Below, one piece after another: positions 10,318 through 21,614 of a stretch of 64,000 nt of DNA. Position 1 is the first letter of the stretch. Each line of letters opens with the position of its first letter. The notes under the pieces are model-generated. The model had not been told where the DNA came from. It did no database searches and saw nothing but the letters and a program-made list of their open reading frames with translations. Both the position numbers and the translations under genes were made by a program. Source of the stretch: Ascoidea asiatica (lineage: Eukaryota > Ascomycota > Saccharomycetes > Ascoideales > Ascoideaceae); assembly GCA_001600695.1 (NCBI GenBank), contig BCKQ01000001.1:1200362-1264361 (forward strand), given 5' to 3'.

Positions 10318-12169
10318 TGCTTTCCACTAATTTATTTTTAACATCGGGAAATTAAGGTTAGGGTTGAAGGTTTTCTGGTAAGCGGAGTCTGACTAATTGG
10401 CCCTTGCACGCTTACGTAATTCTATATTTAACTTGCTTCATATGTTCAACAACGCTGCTTAAAACGCAATTAAAACGCAATTAAAAACGCAGCTGATACT
10501 TTTCTTGCTTCACTTACTGCCGGCTAACCGTTGATTACCCCTGACTCTCAGTTACCAAGGCAACAGGCTTTGTTGCTCTGTCACTGTTGCCACCACACTG
10601 AGCCATGGCTCACAGGTTGTTCCAATGATCGTTGCAGCGACGATTTTCCCAGAAATGCGTTGCTTCAGCAGCTTGGAAACACTGCAGAAACCGGATGAGT
10701 TAACTCTACTTCCACAGCAGCAGCATGCTTCCATAGTCAAAAATTCTTGAGATTACCAATTATTTAAATTGGTATTAAAAATGGTATTAAAATTGGTATT
10801 CCAATTGACGTTGACGATTTTCGGTAACGAATTCAACAGTTTTATTTATTTTCCTTTTATTCGCATTACCTGTTGAAAGAAGATGTAATTTTTTTAAGCT
10901 GGAATATTTTTTTTTTTTGACTTTTTGGAAACAGATATGGCTGATAGAATAGAGTATTAAAAATTCAATAAAAAAATCAATGAAATTAATAAAATCAATG
11001 AAAAGTCAATTTAATTTCCAATATGATAGATATTCAATGTGAAATGGAATAACATTAAGCCTAAATTGAGTCTCATCAAAGAACTATGGGCTTAGAAACA
11101 TAAGAAAATAATAAAGACTATTTCAAATCCCAAGTCATTTTTTCCAAACTTCAAGTTTTATTAATCTCTTTTGGTTAAATTAATTCCATAAAAATATATA
11201 TATTTATCTTTTTATAATCTTTTTATCTTGAATACCACAAAAAGAAACTACATAAGGTCATTTTCAAAAAAAAAAAAAAAACGAAAAGGAGGCCATTAAA
11301 TATATGTGAAACAGAAATCATTCAATTTTTTGAATCATAAAATTATTGAATCGTCAAACAATTGAATCCTTGAATGAATCAATCAGTTATTAAAATCAAT
11401 TTGATTACAATTATTACTAAATTGTTTTCTAGTAGTTGAAACACATGTTGTATCAATATGGCCTAATATAAACAGTAAGGAGTCCAAATTTATTTTTAAA
11501 ACATCAGTATTTTTCAAAAAAGAACTTCAGTGGCTAATTAATAGATAATAAGCATCATTTTTCACTTCAAATCTGTTCCCATTGAAATTTATTATTCTAT
11601 TTTATTTTCTACGTACCTTTTACTCGACCACTATTGTAGCATTACTATTTTCTGGTTGAATTTCACTGATGATATTTTTTTTTATTTCTACTTTTACAGC
11701 TGTTGCCGCAAAAGCATCAAAGTGAAAAAAAAATTGAAGTCCGCACTGCGGTTGCATTTCCACCGACATCTTTACGCGGAAAGATAATATCCGGCAGGCT
11801 AAAAGCAGTGCCTTTTGTTGCACCTCGTTACTTTTTATCACCTTTGTCTTTTTACAACCGGGCTTAGTGGTAATTGGAAACATAAATCCTCAATTGCAGT
11901 TCTAAAAATAATAAGATTTTCTCACTACTTTTTCAATTAATTAATTAACTAATTAATTAATCATCAATTTATTTTTGCATTTAATTGAATTTAATTTAAT
12001 TTAATTTTAATTAATTCTAAATTGAATCTTAAAATATAATTTTAATTTCAATTTCAGTTACAATTTCAATTTTTGCAGGGATTAACTAATTAAAAATACA
12101 CTTCGATATATAATTTCATCTAAAAACAGATTTTTGGTTAAATTTGAATATATTATTTAAATATTTTAT

Positions 12170-14440
12170 TTATAATTTTGATTTTGAAATTAATTCACCT
12201 TCCATATATTTTTTATTGATTTCATCTTTAAAAGTATCAATTACTTTATTTCTAACAATTTTCAAAGTAGCTGTTAAACATCTATTTTCCACTGTGAATG
12301 GTTCAATATCAATAATTATATTTTTAATTTTTTCAAAACCTTTTAATAAATTAGTTTTTTCAACATTATAATTCAAATTTTTCAAAATTTCAATTTTCAT
12401 ATAATTATTATTTGAAATTTCTTTAATAATTTCTTCTTCAGTTTTATTTTTAAAATTATTTAAATTGATTTTTTCATTATTTAAAAAAATTTTATTTAAA
12501 TAATTTTTTAAATTTTCTTTTTCAAAACCAATTATACCAATTAAAAAATTTTCATTTGAATTACCATAAATACAAATTTGATTTATAATTGAATTATTAC
12601 TTGAATAAATATTTTCAATTTTTTCACTTGAAATATATTCACCTTGACTTAATTTAAATATACTTTTAACTCTATCAATAATTAATAAATTATTTGTATT
12701 TTCTTCAAATTTTCCAACATCACCAGTTTTAAACCAAAATAATTCTTTATCATCAAAAGAATTTTGAGTAATAATTAAATCTTTATAATATTTTTTAAAA
12801 AGCATTGGACCTTTTAATAAAATTTCTCCAGATCTATTTTTATTCCATTTATAACCCATATTTGGTATATCTTTTAATTTAATTTCAATACTTGAACCAA
12901 CAATACCATTTGTACCAAAAGTTTTTGCATCATTTATAAAACCAGATGTACAACCAGAATGAGATTCAGTTAAACCATAACCTTGTAAAATACCAATATT
13001 AAATAAACCTGAAAAAAATTCTAAAGTTTGTTTATTAATTGGAGCACCACCACAAACAATAATTTTTAAATTTTTAAAACCAAGTTTATTTTTAATTTTA
13101 TTAAAAAAAATTAAATCATATTTTAAACTACCATTATTCCAAGCATTATAATTATTTTTTTTTGGATTTTTTAAATTTTCAATTTTATAATCAATTGAAT
13201 TTTTAATTAATTTTATACAATTATTTGGATAACCAATTTTAATTTTTAAAGAATTTTCAATTTTTGTTAATAATCTTGGTACACAAAGTAATAAATTTGG
13301 TTGAATATTTTGTAAATCATTAAAAAATTTATTTACATTACCAGGTTCAGTTGGAAAATGAACAATTGATTCTAATATTAATTCCATACTAAACATATTT
13401 CTTGTTAAAATATGTGGTAAAGGTAAGAAACATAAAGTTTTAAATTGAGTATTTAAAGAATTTAAATTATCTTTTCTTTGAATTGTTGATAAATTTGAAG
13501 TTAAAGCAGAAATTGCATTAAAATGAGATAATTCAACACCTTTTGGATTTGAAGTTGTACCAGAAGTAAAAGAAATTGTATAAATATCATTTCTTTTTGG
13601 AGGTTTAAATTTAAATTTAGATTTATTTTCATTACCAATTTTTAATAAAGTTTTAAAATCAATTAAATAAATATTTAAATTTAAAGAAATTTTAAATAAA
13701 TTATAATCATTTTGAATATTTAAATCTTCAATTGAAATAAAAATTTTAAGATTATTTAAATTATATTTTTTTTTAATATTTAAAAAATTTAAAATATTTT
13801 TTTTATTTAAGAAAATTATTGAAGAATTTGTTTTTTGTAAAATAAAAGAAGATTGATCATTATTTAAAGTTGAATATAAAGAAGTTGAGATTAAAGAATA
13901 TGCTTGACAAGATAAATCAATTAATAACCATTCTTTACAATTTGGTAAATTAATTGTTATAATATTAGAGGAAGTATTTTGATTTTGATTTTGATTTTTT
14001 AATAAATAAGATAAACCAGAACCAATTAATTTTCTTAAATTATCAACTTGTTCATAAGATAAATAAGTATAAAAATTATCAAAATTATTTAAAATTTTAT
14101 TATTAAATTTTTTAAAAGCAAATAATTTTTTATTTTTACCAAAATTTTTATTTAAATTAAAATTAAAAAGATCAAATAAAGTTTGAATATTTGGATGAAA
14201 ATTAGTACATAATTGATTATTTTTAGTAAAATCAGTTAATTTATTTTTAAAAATTGGAGAATAGTTATCATTATTATCATTATTATCATTATTATATTGA
14301 GTTAATTCAGATATAAAAGATTGATGTTTAATAGTTGGTAAATAAGGCATTTTATCTATGACATCTTGAACAGACATACCATCTTTATAAATTGGTAAAT
14401 ATACAGTTGGAAAATGATTTAAATTTGAATCTTCAGACAT
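12170..14440 (-). CDS. FAA2: Peroxisomal fatty acyl-CoA synthetase, FAA2-like
   Basis: Activates medium/long-chain fatty acids to acyl-CoA using ATP, feeding peroxisomal beta-oxidation. The protein is 756 aa (yeast Faa2 is 744). The N-terminus (YLPIYKDGMSVQDVIDKMPYLPTIKH) resembles the Faa2 type. ANL-superfamily motifs: SFTSGTTSNPKGVELSH at about 287 (P-loop-like AMP-binding motif), GYGLTESHSGCTSG at about 485, TGDVG at about 572 and DRVK at about 586. The last three residues are SKL, a canonical PTS1 peroxisomal signal. Asn/Lys-rich insertions break up the middle of the protein, as elsewhere in this genome, but the motif order is intact. Neighbours give no operon-like information. Confidence 0.92.
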   Translation of the reverse strand: MSEDSNLNHFPTVYLPIYKDGMSVQDVIDKMPYLPTIKHQSFISELTQYNNDNNDNNDNYSPIFKNKLTDFTKNNQLCTNFHPNIQTLFDLFNFNLNKNFGKNKKLFAFKKFNNKILNNFDNFYTYLSYEQVDNLRKLIGSGLSYLLKNQNQNQNTSSNIITINLPNCKEWLLIDLSCQAYSLISTSLYSTLNNDQSSFILQKTNSSIIFLNKKNILNFLNIKKKYNLNNLKIFISIEDLNIQNDYNLFKISLNLNIYLIDFKTLLKIGNENKSKFKFKPPKRNDIYTISFTSGTTSNPKGVELSHFNAISALTSNLSTIQRKDNLNSLNTQFKTLCFLPLPHILTRNMFSMELILESIVHFPTEPGNVNKFFNDLQNIQPNLLLCVPRLLTKIENSLKIKIGYPNNCIKLIKNSIDYKIENLKNPKKNNYNAWNNGSLKYDLIFFNKIKNKLGFKNLKIIVCGGAPINKQTLEFFSGLFNIGILQGYGLTESHSGCTSGFINDAKTFGTNGIVGSSIEIKLKDIPNMGYKWNKNRSGEILLKGPMLFKKYYKDLIITQNSFDDKELFWFKTGDVGKFEENTNNLLIIDRVKSIFKLSQGEYISSEKIENIYSSNNSIINQICIYGNSNENFLIGIIGFEKENLKNYLNKIFLNNEKINLNNFKNKTEEEIIKEISNNNYMKIEILKNLNYNVEKTNLLKGFEKIKNIIIDIEPFTVENRCLTATLKIVRNKVIDTFKDEINKKYMEGELISKSKL

Positions 14441-15074
14441 TTTATTATAATTGAGAATATGAATTGAATATGAATTGAATATGAATTGAATATGAATATG
14501 AATAAGATTTAGATTGTAGAGTTATTTGTATAGTTTTTCCATTTAGAAAAAAAAAAAGTGGTAATTTGTGTAGTATTTATAATATTTATAATATTTATAA
14601 TATTTATAGGAATGGAATGTAATCAATTAATTGACTAAGACAAATATTTTTTCACAAAATTTAGTTGGCGCTAAAGCTTTATTAGTAAAATATTACTGAA
14701 ATTGTATGAGATAAGAGATTTTAATAATGTTAAAAAGCAGTTAAAGGTCCTAAAACTTGGAAATGTGAGCTAAGAGTGAAACTGGAATGAATTTAAGGCT
14801 GGATCTAGTTGGCCAATGGAAACCAAACCAAAACAGGAATAAAAGAATGTTTCTAGTCAAAAGGGGTTTCTTTCGAGGCATGAATTGAATTGAAGAAGAA
14901 GAAGAAGAAGAAGAAGAAGAAGAAGAAGAAGAAGAAGAAGAAGAAGAAAAAACAACAAAAACAACAAAAACTCGAACAAAAACAAGAAAGACCCACGGAA
15001 ACTATAGCCGTGCCACGGATGAGGCATTGATCCGGTTTATTAGCATTGGTTTATAGAAAATATAAAAAAAAGAA
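14441..15074. promoter_or_regulatory. FAA2 upstream region
   Basis: AT-rich leader with TATGAATTGAA-type repeats next to the FAA2 start, four repeats of a TATTTATAA unit near 14575-14610, and the GAA microsatellite (14892-14948). No gene seen. I did not find a convincing oleate-response element by eye. Confidence 0.4.
14892..14948. repeat. (GAA)19 microsatellite
   Basis: Uninterrupted GAA/AAG triplets for about 57 bp, followed by AAC/AAAAC-rich sequence. It is intergenic, about 450 bp upstream of FAA2. Purine-only triplet tracts of this kind can form triplexes and vary in length between strains. Confidence 0.93.
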
Positions 15075-15146
15075 CTCCGCGACGGGGAATTGAACCCCGG
15101 TCTGCCACGCGACAAGCGGCAATTCTAGCCACTAAACTATCACGGA
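15075..15146 (-). tRNA. tRNA-Asp (anticodon GUC)
   Basis: A complete minus-strand cloverleaf of 72 nt. The acceptor TCCGTGA pairs with TCGCGGA (one wobble), discriminator G. The D loop has GG. The anticodon stem GCCGC/GTGGC encloses TTGTCGC, giving GUC. The T stem CGGGG/CCCCG encloses TTCAATT. A run of eight T follows (15064-15071 on the plus strand). Very close to yeast tRNA-Asp. Confidence 0.96.
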
Positions 15147-15437
15147 TTTTTCCTTGTCAAAAAATATAAAAAACTTTTCTTCAATGCTATAAGGTCTATT
15201 GAAACTTGAAAAAATTGATAATTCATTACTGCTAATTCAATTCCACTACAATTCGTAAATGTTATACTGTATAATGTTATATATAATAAGAACTCAATGA
15301 TTGAAAATTTGAATTAATCAAGAATATTATTAATTTAATTTAACTTTACTATATATTATATATAAAATAATATAAAATTAGATAATTTGATAATTTGATA
15401 ATTTGATAATTTGATTATTATAAGTAATTAATTTTAT

Positions 15438-16046
15438 TTAAAGAAGTAAATAAGAAAATAAAGTGAAAAGAGAAATAGATAAACCAGAAGTTTTATAATT
15501 TAATATACCATCATAATTTGAATTAGCTCCATTAGTTGTAGTAATTGTATGAACTTTTGATTTTGTTGAAGTTTTTGTTGATGTTGAAGTTTTTGTTTTT
15601 GATTTAGTTTTAGTTTTAGTTTTAGTTTTAATTGATGTAGTTTTTTCAGTACTTGTACTTGTAGATTTTTTATTTAAATTAACATCTTCATTATTATCAT
15701 CATATTCATTATCATTATCATATACATTATGATGATGATCATCATAATCATTTGAACCCCAATTATTTAAAAAATCAAAATGTTCTGAAAATGTTGGAAT
15801 ATTTCCCCATCCTAAATAATCTAACATTGAAGTAAATTTATTATATTGATCACGATTTGAAACTTCATTTGTTTCATCAAAATTTGAATTATAATCTCCA
15901 TCATCATCATCATGAATATATTCTCCATTTAAAATTTCATCAAGAATTTCATTTTTTTTATTTCTCATTTCCATAAATGGTGAAAAACTTTCTATAGTTA
16001 TTAAAAAACTAAAAAAAATAATAAATAAAATATTTCTTAATCTCAT
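15438..16046 (-). CDS. Small secreted, probably GPI-anchored acidic protein of unknown function
   Basis: 202 aa and not recognised. Visible are an N-terminal signal peptide (residues 1 to about 22, hydrophobic FIIFFSFLITIES), an acidic Asp/Asn/His-rich centre around FLNNWGSNDYDDHHH, and a Lys/Thr/Ser repeat (TKTKTKTKSKTKTST) of the kind that is O-mannosylated. The C-terminus, with NGANSNYDG before a hydrophobic tail ending LFSYLLL, fits GPI attachment. Small GPI wall proteins of yeasts have this architecture. The His/Asp-rich stretch could bind metal, but that is inference. The start is the first ATG and gives the signal peptide directly. Confidence 0.7.
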   Translation of the reverse strand: MRLRNILFIIFFSFLITIESFSPFMEMRNKKNEILDEILNGEYIHDDDDGDYNSNFDETNEVSNRDQYNKFTSMLDYLGWGNIPTFSEHFDFLNNWGSNDYDDHHHNVYDNDNEYDDNNEDVNLNKKSTSTSTEKTTSIKTKTKTKTKSKTKTSTSTKTSTKSKVHTITTTNGANSNYDGILNYKTSGLSISLFTLFSYLLL

Positions 16047-17337
16047 TTTTAATTCACAATTTTCTTTTCTTCCTATACTTCCTACAACTAAATTTAATAA
16101 ATTACTTTAATTTAACTAGTATTCTTCAATTAATATAAGAAATAAAATAAATAAGATAAATAAATAAAATAATAATAGAAAAGAAATTGAAATATATCTC
16201 ATTATATACGTTTTTTTTTTTTCATTTAAAAAACTAATCAAAGCAATGAAGAAATTTTAATTGATTGGTAACTTTAACTACAATAATCTCTTTAATTTAC
16301 TAAATTTCAATAAAAATGAAATTAGCAATAGAAAAAATAATTAAATTTCATCATAATCAAATCTTTCTTGCTGTGGAGTCATTTTAATAAAGTATATAAA
16401 CAAATAATAAGTTGCTACTTTTATAATCCTCTTCTGTCCCAAAGGTCTGTCCTATATACTTCTTCAACAAGCCCATGCCTATTGCGGTAACTAAAACCCT
16501 CGAAACAGACTCTCAAACAACATGCAAGTAAACGCGTAATTTGGTAATCCTGCCGAATCTCTGCGCTTTAGAAATTGCGCTAGTGTCGCGCTAGTTTTGC
16601 GCTGTTCCCGATGTTGCGTCACTCAGACCCCTTTTTTCACCGTCCTCGCCACAGCTACTGCCATAATTAGCCACCATTAGCCCCAATTGAAGAGAGCAAT
16701 TGCAATTAGCCACTGCTCCCTGCGAGACCACTTCTGCGGGTTCTCTTGATTACACATCAATCCGTCAAAGCTCGTTTCTGCTGCTGGTGATGAAATCTCC
16801 AAATTCGGTTCCAAACTCACCTTTTAATATAATAAATCTCTAATGAATATGATAATGATTTGAATATCAAAATATCGATTAGAATATATGAAAATAATAT
16901 TCTTAATCAAAAATATCTTTAATACAACTTCAACTTCTTATTTTCTTTTAATCTTCTATCATAATATCTTTCATCAAATATCATTTATCAAATATCAAAT
17001 ATCATTTATCAAATATCATTTATCATATATCGCTAATCAAATACTATTAAATACTATTAAATACTATTATACTAATAAATACTATTAAATATTACTCCTT
17101 AACTTTTATCCAAATAATCAAATAATTTTAAATCGTAAAATTTATTTAATATCAAATTTAATTTCCAATTTATAAATTTTTTGATCTTTACTTAAAGATC
17201 ATTATTAAACCTTCCAAATTTTAAATTAAAATTTATTCTATATGTGCACTGCTAAAATTTATTAATTGTCAAAAGACATAACTTAAATTTTTTTAAAAAA
17301 AAAAAAAATTCAAATTTTAATCATATTTTTTTAAGAA
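16047..17337. promoter_or_regulatory. Divergent intergenic region with GC-richer island
   Basis: Separates a minus-strand GPI-like gene from a plus-strand IFRD-like gene. About 16430-16830 is GC-richer, with several GCGCTAGT/GCGC words (16565-16605), TTAGCCAC copies near 16670 and 16715, and an ACCCCTTTTTT near 16627. From 16960 to 17090 there are tandem TATCATTTATCAAA and TACTATTAAA repeats. No gene seen. Confidence 0.4.
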
Positions 17338-19155
17338 ATGGTAAAAAATCTCTTACAATATGATTCAAATTTTTCTAATCCCTCCTGTATCTTTTTAGAT
17401 ATCAGTGATGGGATCAATAATAATAATAATAATAATAATAATAATTATTCAAATAAAAATTTAAATATATTAAAAAAAAATTTAAAAACAAATAAAATTT
17501 CAAAAAAAATTTCAAAAAAAATTTCAAATTTACAAAAAAATAATTTAAAAATCTCAAAAATTTATAAAAATTCAAAAAAAATTAATAAAAATATTAATAT
17601 TAATATTAATAATAATAATAATAATATTAAAAAAAATTTACAAAAAAATTCATATAATCAAATTGATCAATTTAATCAATCAAAAAATCAAATTCAAATT
17701 CAAATTCAAACTGAAGTTCAAAATCAAATTCAATCTTTAAATCCAATTGTAAACAAAGTATTTAACTCAAATTATCAAGATTCTTTAACTTATATTATTC
17801 AAAATTTATCAAAAGATTCTTTAAATTCAAATCAAAAATTTACTTTACTTTCTTTATTATATAATAAACTTATTAATAATTCAAATTCAAATATTGATAA
17901 TAATATTAATGATAAATTAATTCATTTATTATTTAATTTATCAAAAGATTCTCATAATCAAAATTTTATTTTATCTTTATTATCTTTTAAATCTTTATTT
18001 TTATTATTTTCTTTAAATTTTGATAATTATTCAAATTTAATAATTGATAGATTTTTACCAGCTTTAAAAAATTTAATTTTTAAATCAAATAATGAAAATA
18101 TTAAAAAAATTGATCCAATTTTTTATTCATTTTTAATTAAAGGTTATACAACTTTATTAATTAATTTTTATTCAAATAATGATGATGAAGATTTTGAAGA
18201 TTTTGAAGATTTTGAAGATATTGAAAATATTATATATTTATTTTTACAAAATTTTGAAAATAATGAAATTTTTTTTTTAAATAATGATAAAATTCTTTTA
18301 ACTTTTTTAGAATCTTTAGGTGGATTATTATCATTAATTAATTCAAAATTAAATGAAGAAATTGAAGAAATTGAAGAAATTTATGAAATTTATGAAAAAT
18401 ATAATAATTTAATTTTATTAATATTTAATTTAATAATTAAAAAAAATTTATTAAAAAAAAATTATGAAAATAAATTAATTTTTAAATCAATTTTAAATTT
18501 AATTAATTTATTTTTTGAAAATTTTAAATATTCTATTAAAAAAGATTCAAATTTAATTAAAAATTATTATTCAAATTATATTTTAAAGTTTTTTTGTAAT
18601 AATAATGATAATAATAATGATAATAATAAAGAAATTAAAAAAGAAATTGAAAAATGTTTAAATTTAATTAATTATTATATTAATAAAAGTGAATTAAAAA
18701 TTTTTGAAAATAATTTAGGAAATTTAAAATTAAATTTTAAGATTATTAAATTAAATTCATATTCAAAATTTTATATTTTTAATCATTTAAAATGGTTATT
18801 TGGTAAATCAATTAATTTTCATTTATTTAATAATAATAATAATAATATTTTAAGAATTTTAAATAATTTTAAATTTATTAATGAAGAAAAAGAAGATATT
18901 AATAATAAGAAATGTTATAAGAAATGTGATAAGAAATGTGATAAATTGAAATTGAATTTAAATTCAGATTTTTTTATAAAATTTCCTTTATCTCCGGTTA
19001 GTAATGAAGAAGATAATGAAGAAGAAGATGAAGAAGAAGAAGAAGAGAAAGGTAAATTTATTAATTTAAAATCAGATTATAATGAAAATGTTTTTAAAAG
19101 TATTGAAATTTTTTCAAATAATAATTCATTAAATTCACATTCAATTATGATTTAA
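17338..19155 (+). CDS. Probable IFRD (interferon-related developmental regulator)-like protein, Asn-rich
   Basis: 605 aa. Residues 1 to about 140 are Asn/Lys/Gln low complexity. About 140-400 is a Leu-rich helical-repeat region with ARM/HEAT-like spacing (LIHLLFNLSKD; IIDRFLPALKNLIF; LLTFLESLGGLLSLI), matching the order of the IFRD N-terminal domain. At about 470-510, KLNSYSKFYIFNHLKWLFG followed shortly by HL resembles the IFRD C-terminal signature, in which a Trp or Tyr segment precedes a conserved gxxxHL patch. An acidic tail (EEDNEEEDEEEEEEK) follows. IFRD proteins act as co-regulators or ribosome-associated factors elsewhere; nothing here fixes the role. The assignment rests on pattern recognition in a very biased protein, so it is tentative. 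Confidence 0.5.
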   Translation: MVKNLLQYDSNFSNPSCIFLDISDGINNNNNNNNNNYSNKNLNILKKNLKTNKISKKISKKISNLQKNNLKISKIYKNSKKINKNINININNNNNNIKKNLQKNSYNQIDQFNQSKNQIQIQIQTEVQNQIQSLNPIVNKVFNSNYQDSLTYIIQNLSKDSLNSNQKFTLLSLLYNKLINNSNSNIDNNINDKLIHLLFNLSKDSHNQNFILSLLSFKSLFLLFSLNFDNYSNLIIDRFLPALKNLIFKSNNENIKKIDPIFYSFLIKGYTTLLINFYSNNDDEDFEDFEDFEDIENIIYLFLQNFENNEIFFLNNDKILLTFLESLGGLLSLINSKLNEEIEEIEEIYEIYEKYNNLILLIFNLIIKKNLLKKNYENKLIFKSILNLINLFFENFKYSIKKDSNLIKNYYSNYILKFFCNNNDNNNDNNKEIKKEIEKCLNLINYYINKSELKIFENNLGNLKLNFKIIKLNSYSKFYIFNHLKWLFGKSINFHLFNNNNNNILRILNNFKFINEEKEDINNKKCYKKCDKKCDKLKLNLNSDFFIKFPLSPVSNEEDNEEEDEEEEEEKGKFINLKSDYNENVFKSIEIFSNNNSLNSHSIMI

Positions 19156-19219
19156 AATACAATATAATATAATATATGATATTGACTTCGATAAAGATAT
19201 TGTAAAATATTGTAAGATA

Positions 19220-20083
19220 TTAAGTTATATTTTTTTTAATATTATTCCAAAATATATTTCTTTGATTAATTAAAGCTAAAGCTAAATTTTTAATTTGAAT
19301 AATATTAATTTGATTAATTGAATTAAAAAATTGTTGTAAATTTAAATTACCATTAAATTTTTTTTCATATTCAAAAGCTTGAATTAACATTTCAAATTTA
19401 TCAATAGATTTAACAATTTTACCTTCAATTGATAATTGATTTTCATAATTTAACCATAAATTTAAAATTTTAAAAGAAATTAAAGAATTATATGGTTTTA
19501 TTAAATTTTCACAAATATATAAAATTGTTTTTAATTCTCTATAATGTTTTTCAAATTTTGAAATTTTATCAATTGGAGTTATATCACCAACTAAACATTC
19601 AGATAAATCATGAATTAAAGAAATTTCAATACATTTTGAAGTATTAAAAGATAAATTATCATCATTATTATTATTATTATTAATTAATAATTTTGAAATT
19701 ATTGCCATTCTATACATATGATCACTAATTGATTCAGCATCTTTTATACCAAAATTTAACCATCCAGTTCTTTTTTGAGTTTTTAATAAACTTATAATAT
19801 TTAAAAAAGCAAGAATTAAATTTAAATTTTTTTCATTATCATTATCATTATCATTATCTGAAGTTGTTGTTGTTGTTGTATTAAAGTTATCATTAATTAT
19901 AATTTTAATATCATTTGGAATTTGATCTTCTGGTTTCCAATGAGAAAATTTTTCAATATCTTCATTTGTAAATTCAGAAAGTAAACTTGAATAATCAAAA
20001 TTAGCATGAGTGATAACTGGAGTATCATTACTATCATTACTATCATTACTATCACTAGTAGAATTTGATAAAGAGCGAGTCAT
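19220..20083 (-). CDS. HD-domain 5'-deoxynucleotidase, YGK1/HDDC2 family
   Basis: Metal-dependent HD phosphohydrolase acting on deoxynucleoside 5'-monophosphates (yeast Ygk1/YGL101W and YBR242W). With the start at the ATG at 20083 (MTRSLSNSTSD) it is 287 aa. The open frame runs 81 codons further upstream, but those are Leu/Tyr/Cys simple-sequence translation of a microsatellite-rich leader, so I chose the downstream Met. HD residues are intact: the His in SDHMYRM, the HD pair in LIHDLSECLVGD and the distal Asp in SIDKFEM, with TGW(L)NFGI just before as in the family. An Asn run is inserted after ISKLLI. The gene shares a bidirectional promoter with DPH3. Confidence 0.88.
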   Translation of the reverse strand: MTRSLSNSTSDSNDSNDSNDTPVITHANFDYSSLLSEFTNEDIEKFSHWKPEDQIPNDIKIIINDNFNTTTTTTSDNDNDNDNEKNLNLILAFLNIISLLKTQKRTGWLNFGIKDAESISDHMYRMAIISKLLINNNNNNDDNLSFNTSKCIEISLIHDLSECLVGDITPIDKISKFEKHYRELKTILYICENLIKPYNSLISFKILNLWLNYENQLSIEGKIVKSIDKFEMLIQAFEYEKKFNGNLNLQQFFNSINQINIIQIKNLALALINQRNIFWNNIKKNIT

Positions 20084-20761
20084 TTTATTAAGGGAATAAT
20101 GATAAATGTAATGATAAAGACAATAAAGACAATAAAGACAATATGAATTTAAATAAACGTATAAATTAGAAGTACATTGGTAATAGTAATATAATAGTAA
20201 TAGTAATAGTAATAGTAATACTGTAACTGCACACCAGCCACACCGCCTCCCGCTGCGGCTCGTACAACAACTACTTCTCTTCTCTTCTCTTCTCTTCTCT
20301 TCTCTCTCCTCTCCATCACCGTCCACCGTGTACTCTACCGTCTACCTACCGTCTACTCCTCTCTCTCTCTCTCCATTTATTCTCTCTCCATTTATTCTCT
20401 CTTCTTCATCTACCGTCAACCACTTCTCTTCTTCTTCATTCTCTTCTTCTTCATTCTCGTTGCCGTGATCGTCTTCTACCACTCTCCCACGTGACAGCAT
20501 AAGATACTCTCCCACGTGACAACAAGGGCATAAAGTTATTTATTGCAACCAGTTCTGGTTCAAGAAAATATTCTCTTAAACTTCACCGTTAACTTCATTT
20601 TATTCATTTTATTCATTTAAAAGAATCATTTTGTTCATTTACAACTGTTTTCCTCTTCTATCAATAAGAATATATCAAACCTCTATCTAAATACAAACAC
20701 TAATACAATATATTTAATATTCTTATATTTAATATTCTTATATTCTTCTTATTCTTCTTAA
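20084..20761. promoter_or_regulatory. Bidirectional promoter between HD nucleotidase and DPH3
   Basis: About 680 bp. GC-richer from 20220 to 20530, with CT-rich simple repeats (TTCTC units around 20270-20470, CTCTCT near 20360). A duplicated CACGTGAC element lies at 20481-20521 (separate entry). TATTCTTATATTTAATATTC repeats lie next to the DPH3 start. No gene seen. Confidence 0.5.
20481..20521. promoter_or_regulatory. Direct repeat of a CACGTGAC E-box element
   Basis: A 16-bp word with CACGTGAC at its 3' side occurs at 20481-20496 and again at 20506-20521, a 25-bp offset. CACGTGAC/GTCACGTG is the yeast Cbf1-type core, also bound by other bHLH factors. Placement between two divergent genes suggests a shared regulatory site. 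Confidence 0.6.
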
Positions 20762-21070
20762 ATGGGATTTAACTCAATTTTTGGTAAATTAACAATGTCT
20801 TCATTAATAGATTCAATTTATGATCAAATTGAAATTGATGATTTTTCATTTGATTCAATAACTCAATTATTTTCATTTCCATGTCCATGTGGTGATAAAT
20901 TTCAAATATCTTTAGATGATTTAAAAAATGGTGAAGAAATTGCAATTTGTCCTTCATGTTCTTTAATGATTCAAATTATTTATGAATTTAATGATTTAAA
21001 TCAATATATTAAAGAAATTAATAATCAAAATTCAATATCAAATTCTAATCAAAATCCAATATTTGCTTAA
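20762..21070 (+). CDS. DPH3: Diphthamide biosynthesis protein 3 / Elongator-associated KTI11 (CSL zinc finger)
   Basis: Small iron/zinc-binding electron donor for the first step of diphthamide synthesis on EF-2 (with Dph1-Dph2) and a partner of Kti13 in Elongator-dependent tRNA wobble modification. The CSL signature is complete: [27 protein letters not shown], then [13 protein letters not shown], with the four metal Cys in CPCG and CPSC. Two in-frame ATGs are possible: 20762 (102 aa) or 20795 (91 aa, [11 protein letters not shown]). Yeast Dph3 is 82 aa and begins close to the YDxIEIxD motif, so 20795 may be the real start. Confidence 0.93.
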   Translation: MGFNSIFGKLTMSSLIDSIYDQIEIDDFSFDSITQLFSFPCPCGDKFQISLDDLKNGEEIAICPSCSLMIQIIYEFNDLNQYIKEINNQNSISNSNQNPIFA

Positions 21071-21614
21071 TACTCTCTCCTTCTCCTTCTCTTCTCCTTC
21101 TTTGTATATTATATTTCATTCATTCATTCATTCATTCATTCATTCATTCATTCATTCATTCATTTCTTTATATATATAAAATTGTTTTATTTTGGTCTCT
21201 CTATTATCTTTAGTTATTATATACTTTATATACTTTATATACTTTTTATATACTTTTTATATACTTTTTATTCAATAAAATCATTTACTTCTTACTTACT
21301 TACCTCTTTGTAGTTTGTCTCCTATAAATATTCAATTAAACGCCGAAACTATTAAAATCCGACATTCACTTCCATACATTACATACATTACATATATTAT
21401 ATATTACATATATTACATACATTACATACATTATATTATATATGAGGTATTTAAAATAAATAAAGCTTTAAATTATCTTACTTCTCTTACTTCTCTTATT
21501 TATCTTATTTATTATTAGTTTGTTAAAAAGTAAATTAACCGCTGATACAATTATTTTATATTTCTATATATTATATCACATATATACATATATACATACA
21601 TACATACATACATA
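21071..21614. other. Intergenic region DPH3 to AST1-like gene, rich in simple repeats
   Basis: Holds a CATT microsatellite (21117-21164), TATACTTTATATACTTT repeats at 21215-21270, TACATTACATA repeats at 21375-21435 and CATA/TACATA repeats at 21585-21613 just before the next ATG. Short frames across this DNA are simple-repeat translations. No gene seen. Confidence 0.5.
21117..21164. repeat. (CATT)12 microsatellite
   Basis: Twelve uninterrupted CATT units (48 bp), about 45 bp after the DPH3 stop and so probably in its 3' UTR. Confidence 0.93.

Larger units (their letters stand above)
9161..12169. other. 3-kb intergenic region between GPI-protein promoter and FAA2 3' end
   Basis: No gene I can support. 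Open frames at 9820-10239 and 11620-11883 (minus) resemble no family, use rare codons for this genome, and overlap frames on the other strand. A GC-richer island spans about 9970-10740. It contains a 9-bp tandem repeat (10273-10317), a TTACGTAA palindrome (10412-10419), a CCCCT near 10535 and repeated AAAACGCAATT units near 10460. The remainder is AT-rich with homopolymer runs. Confidence 0.5.
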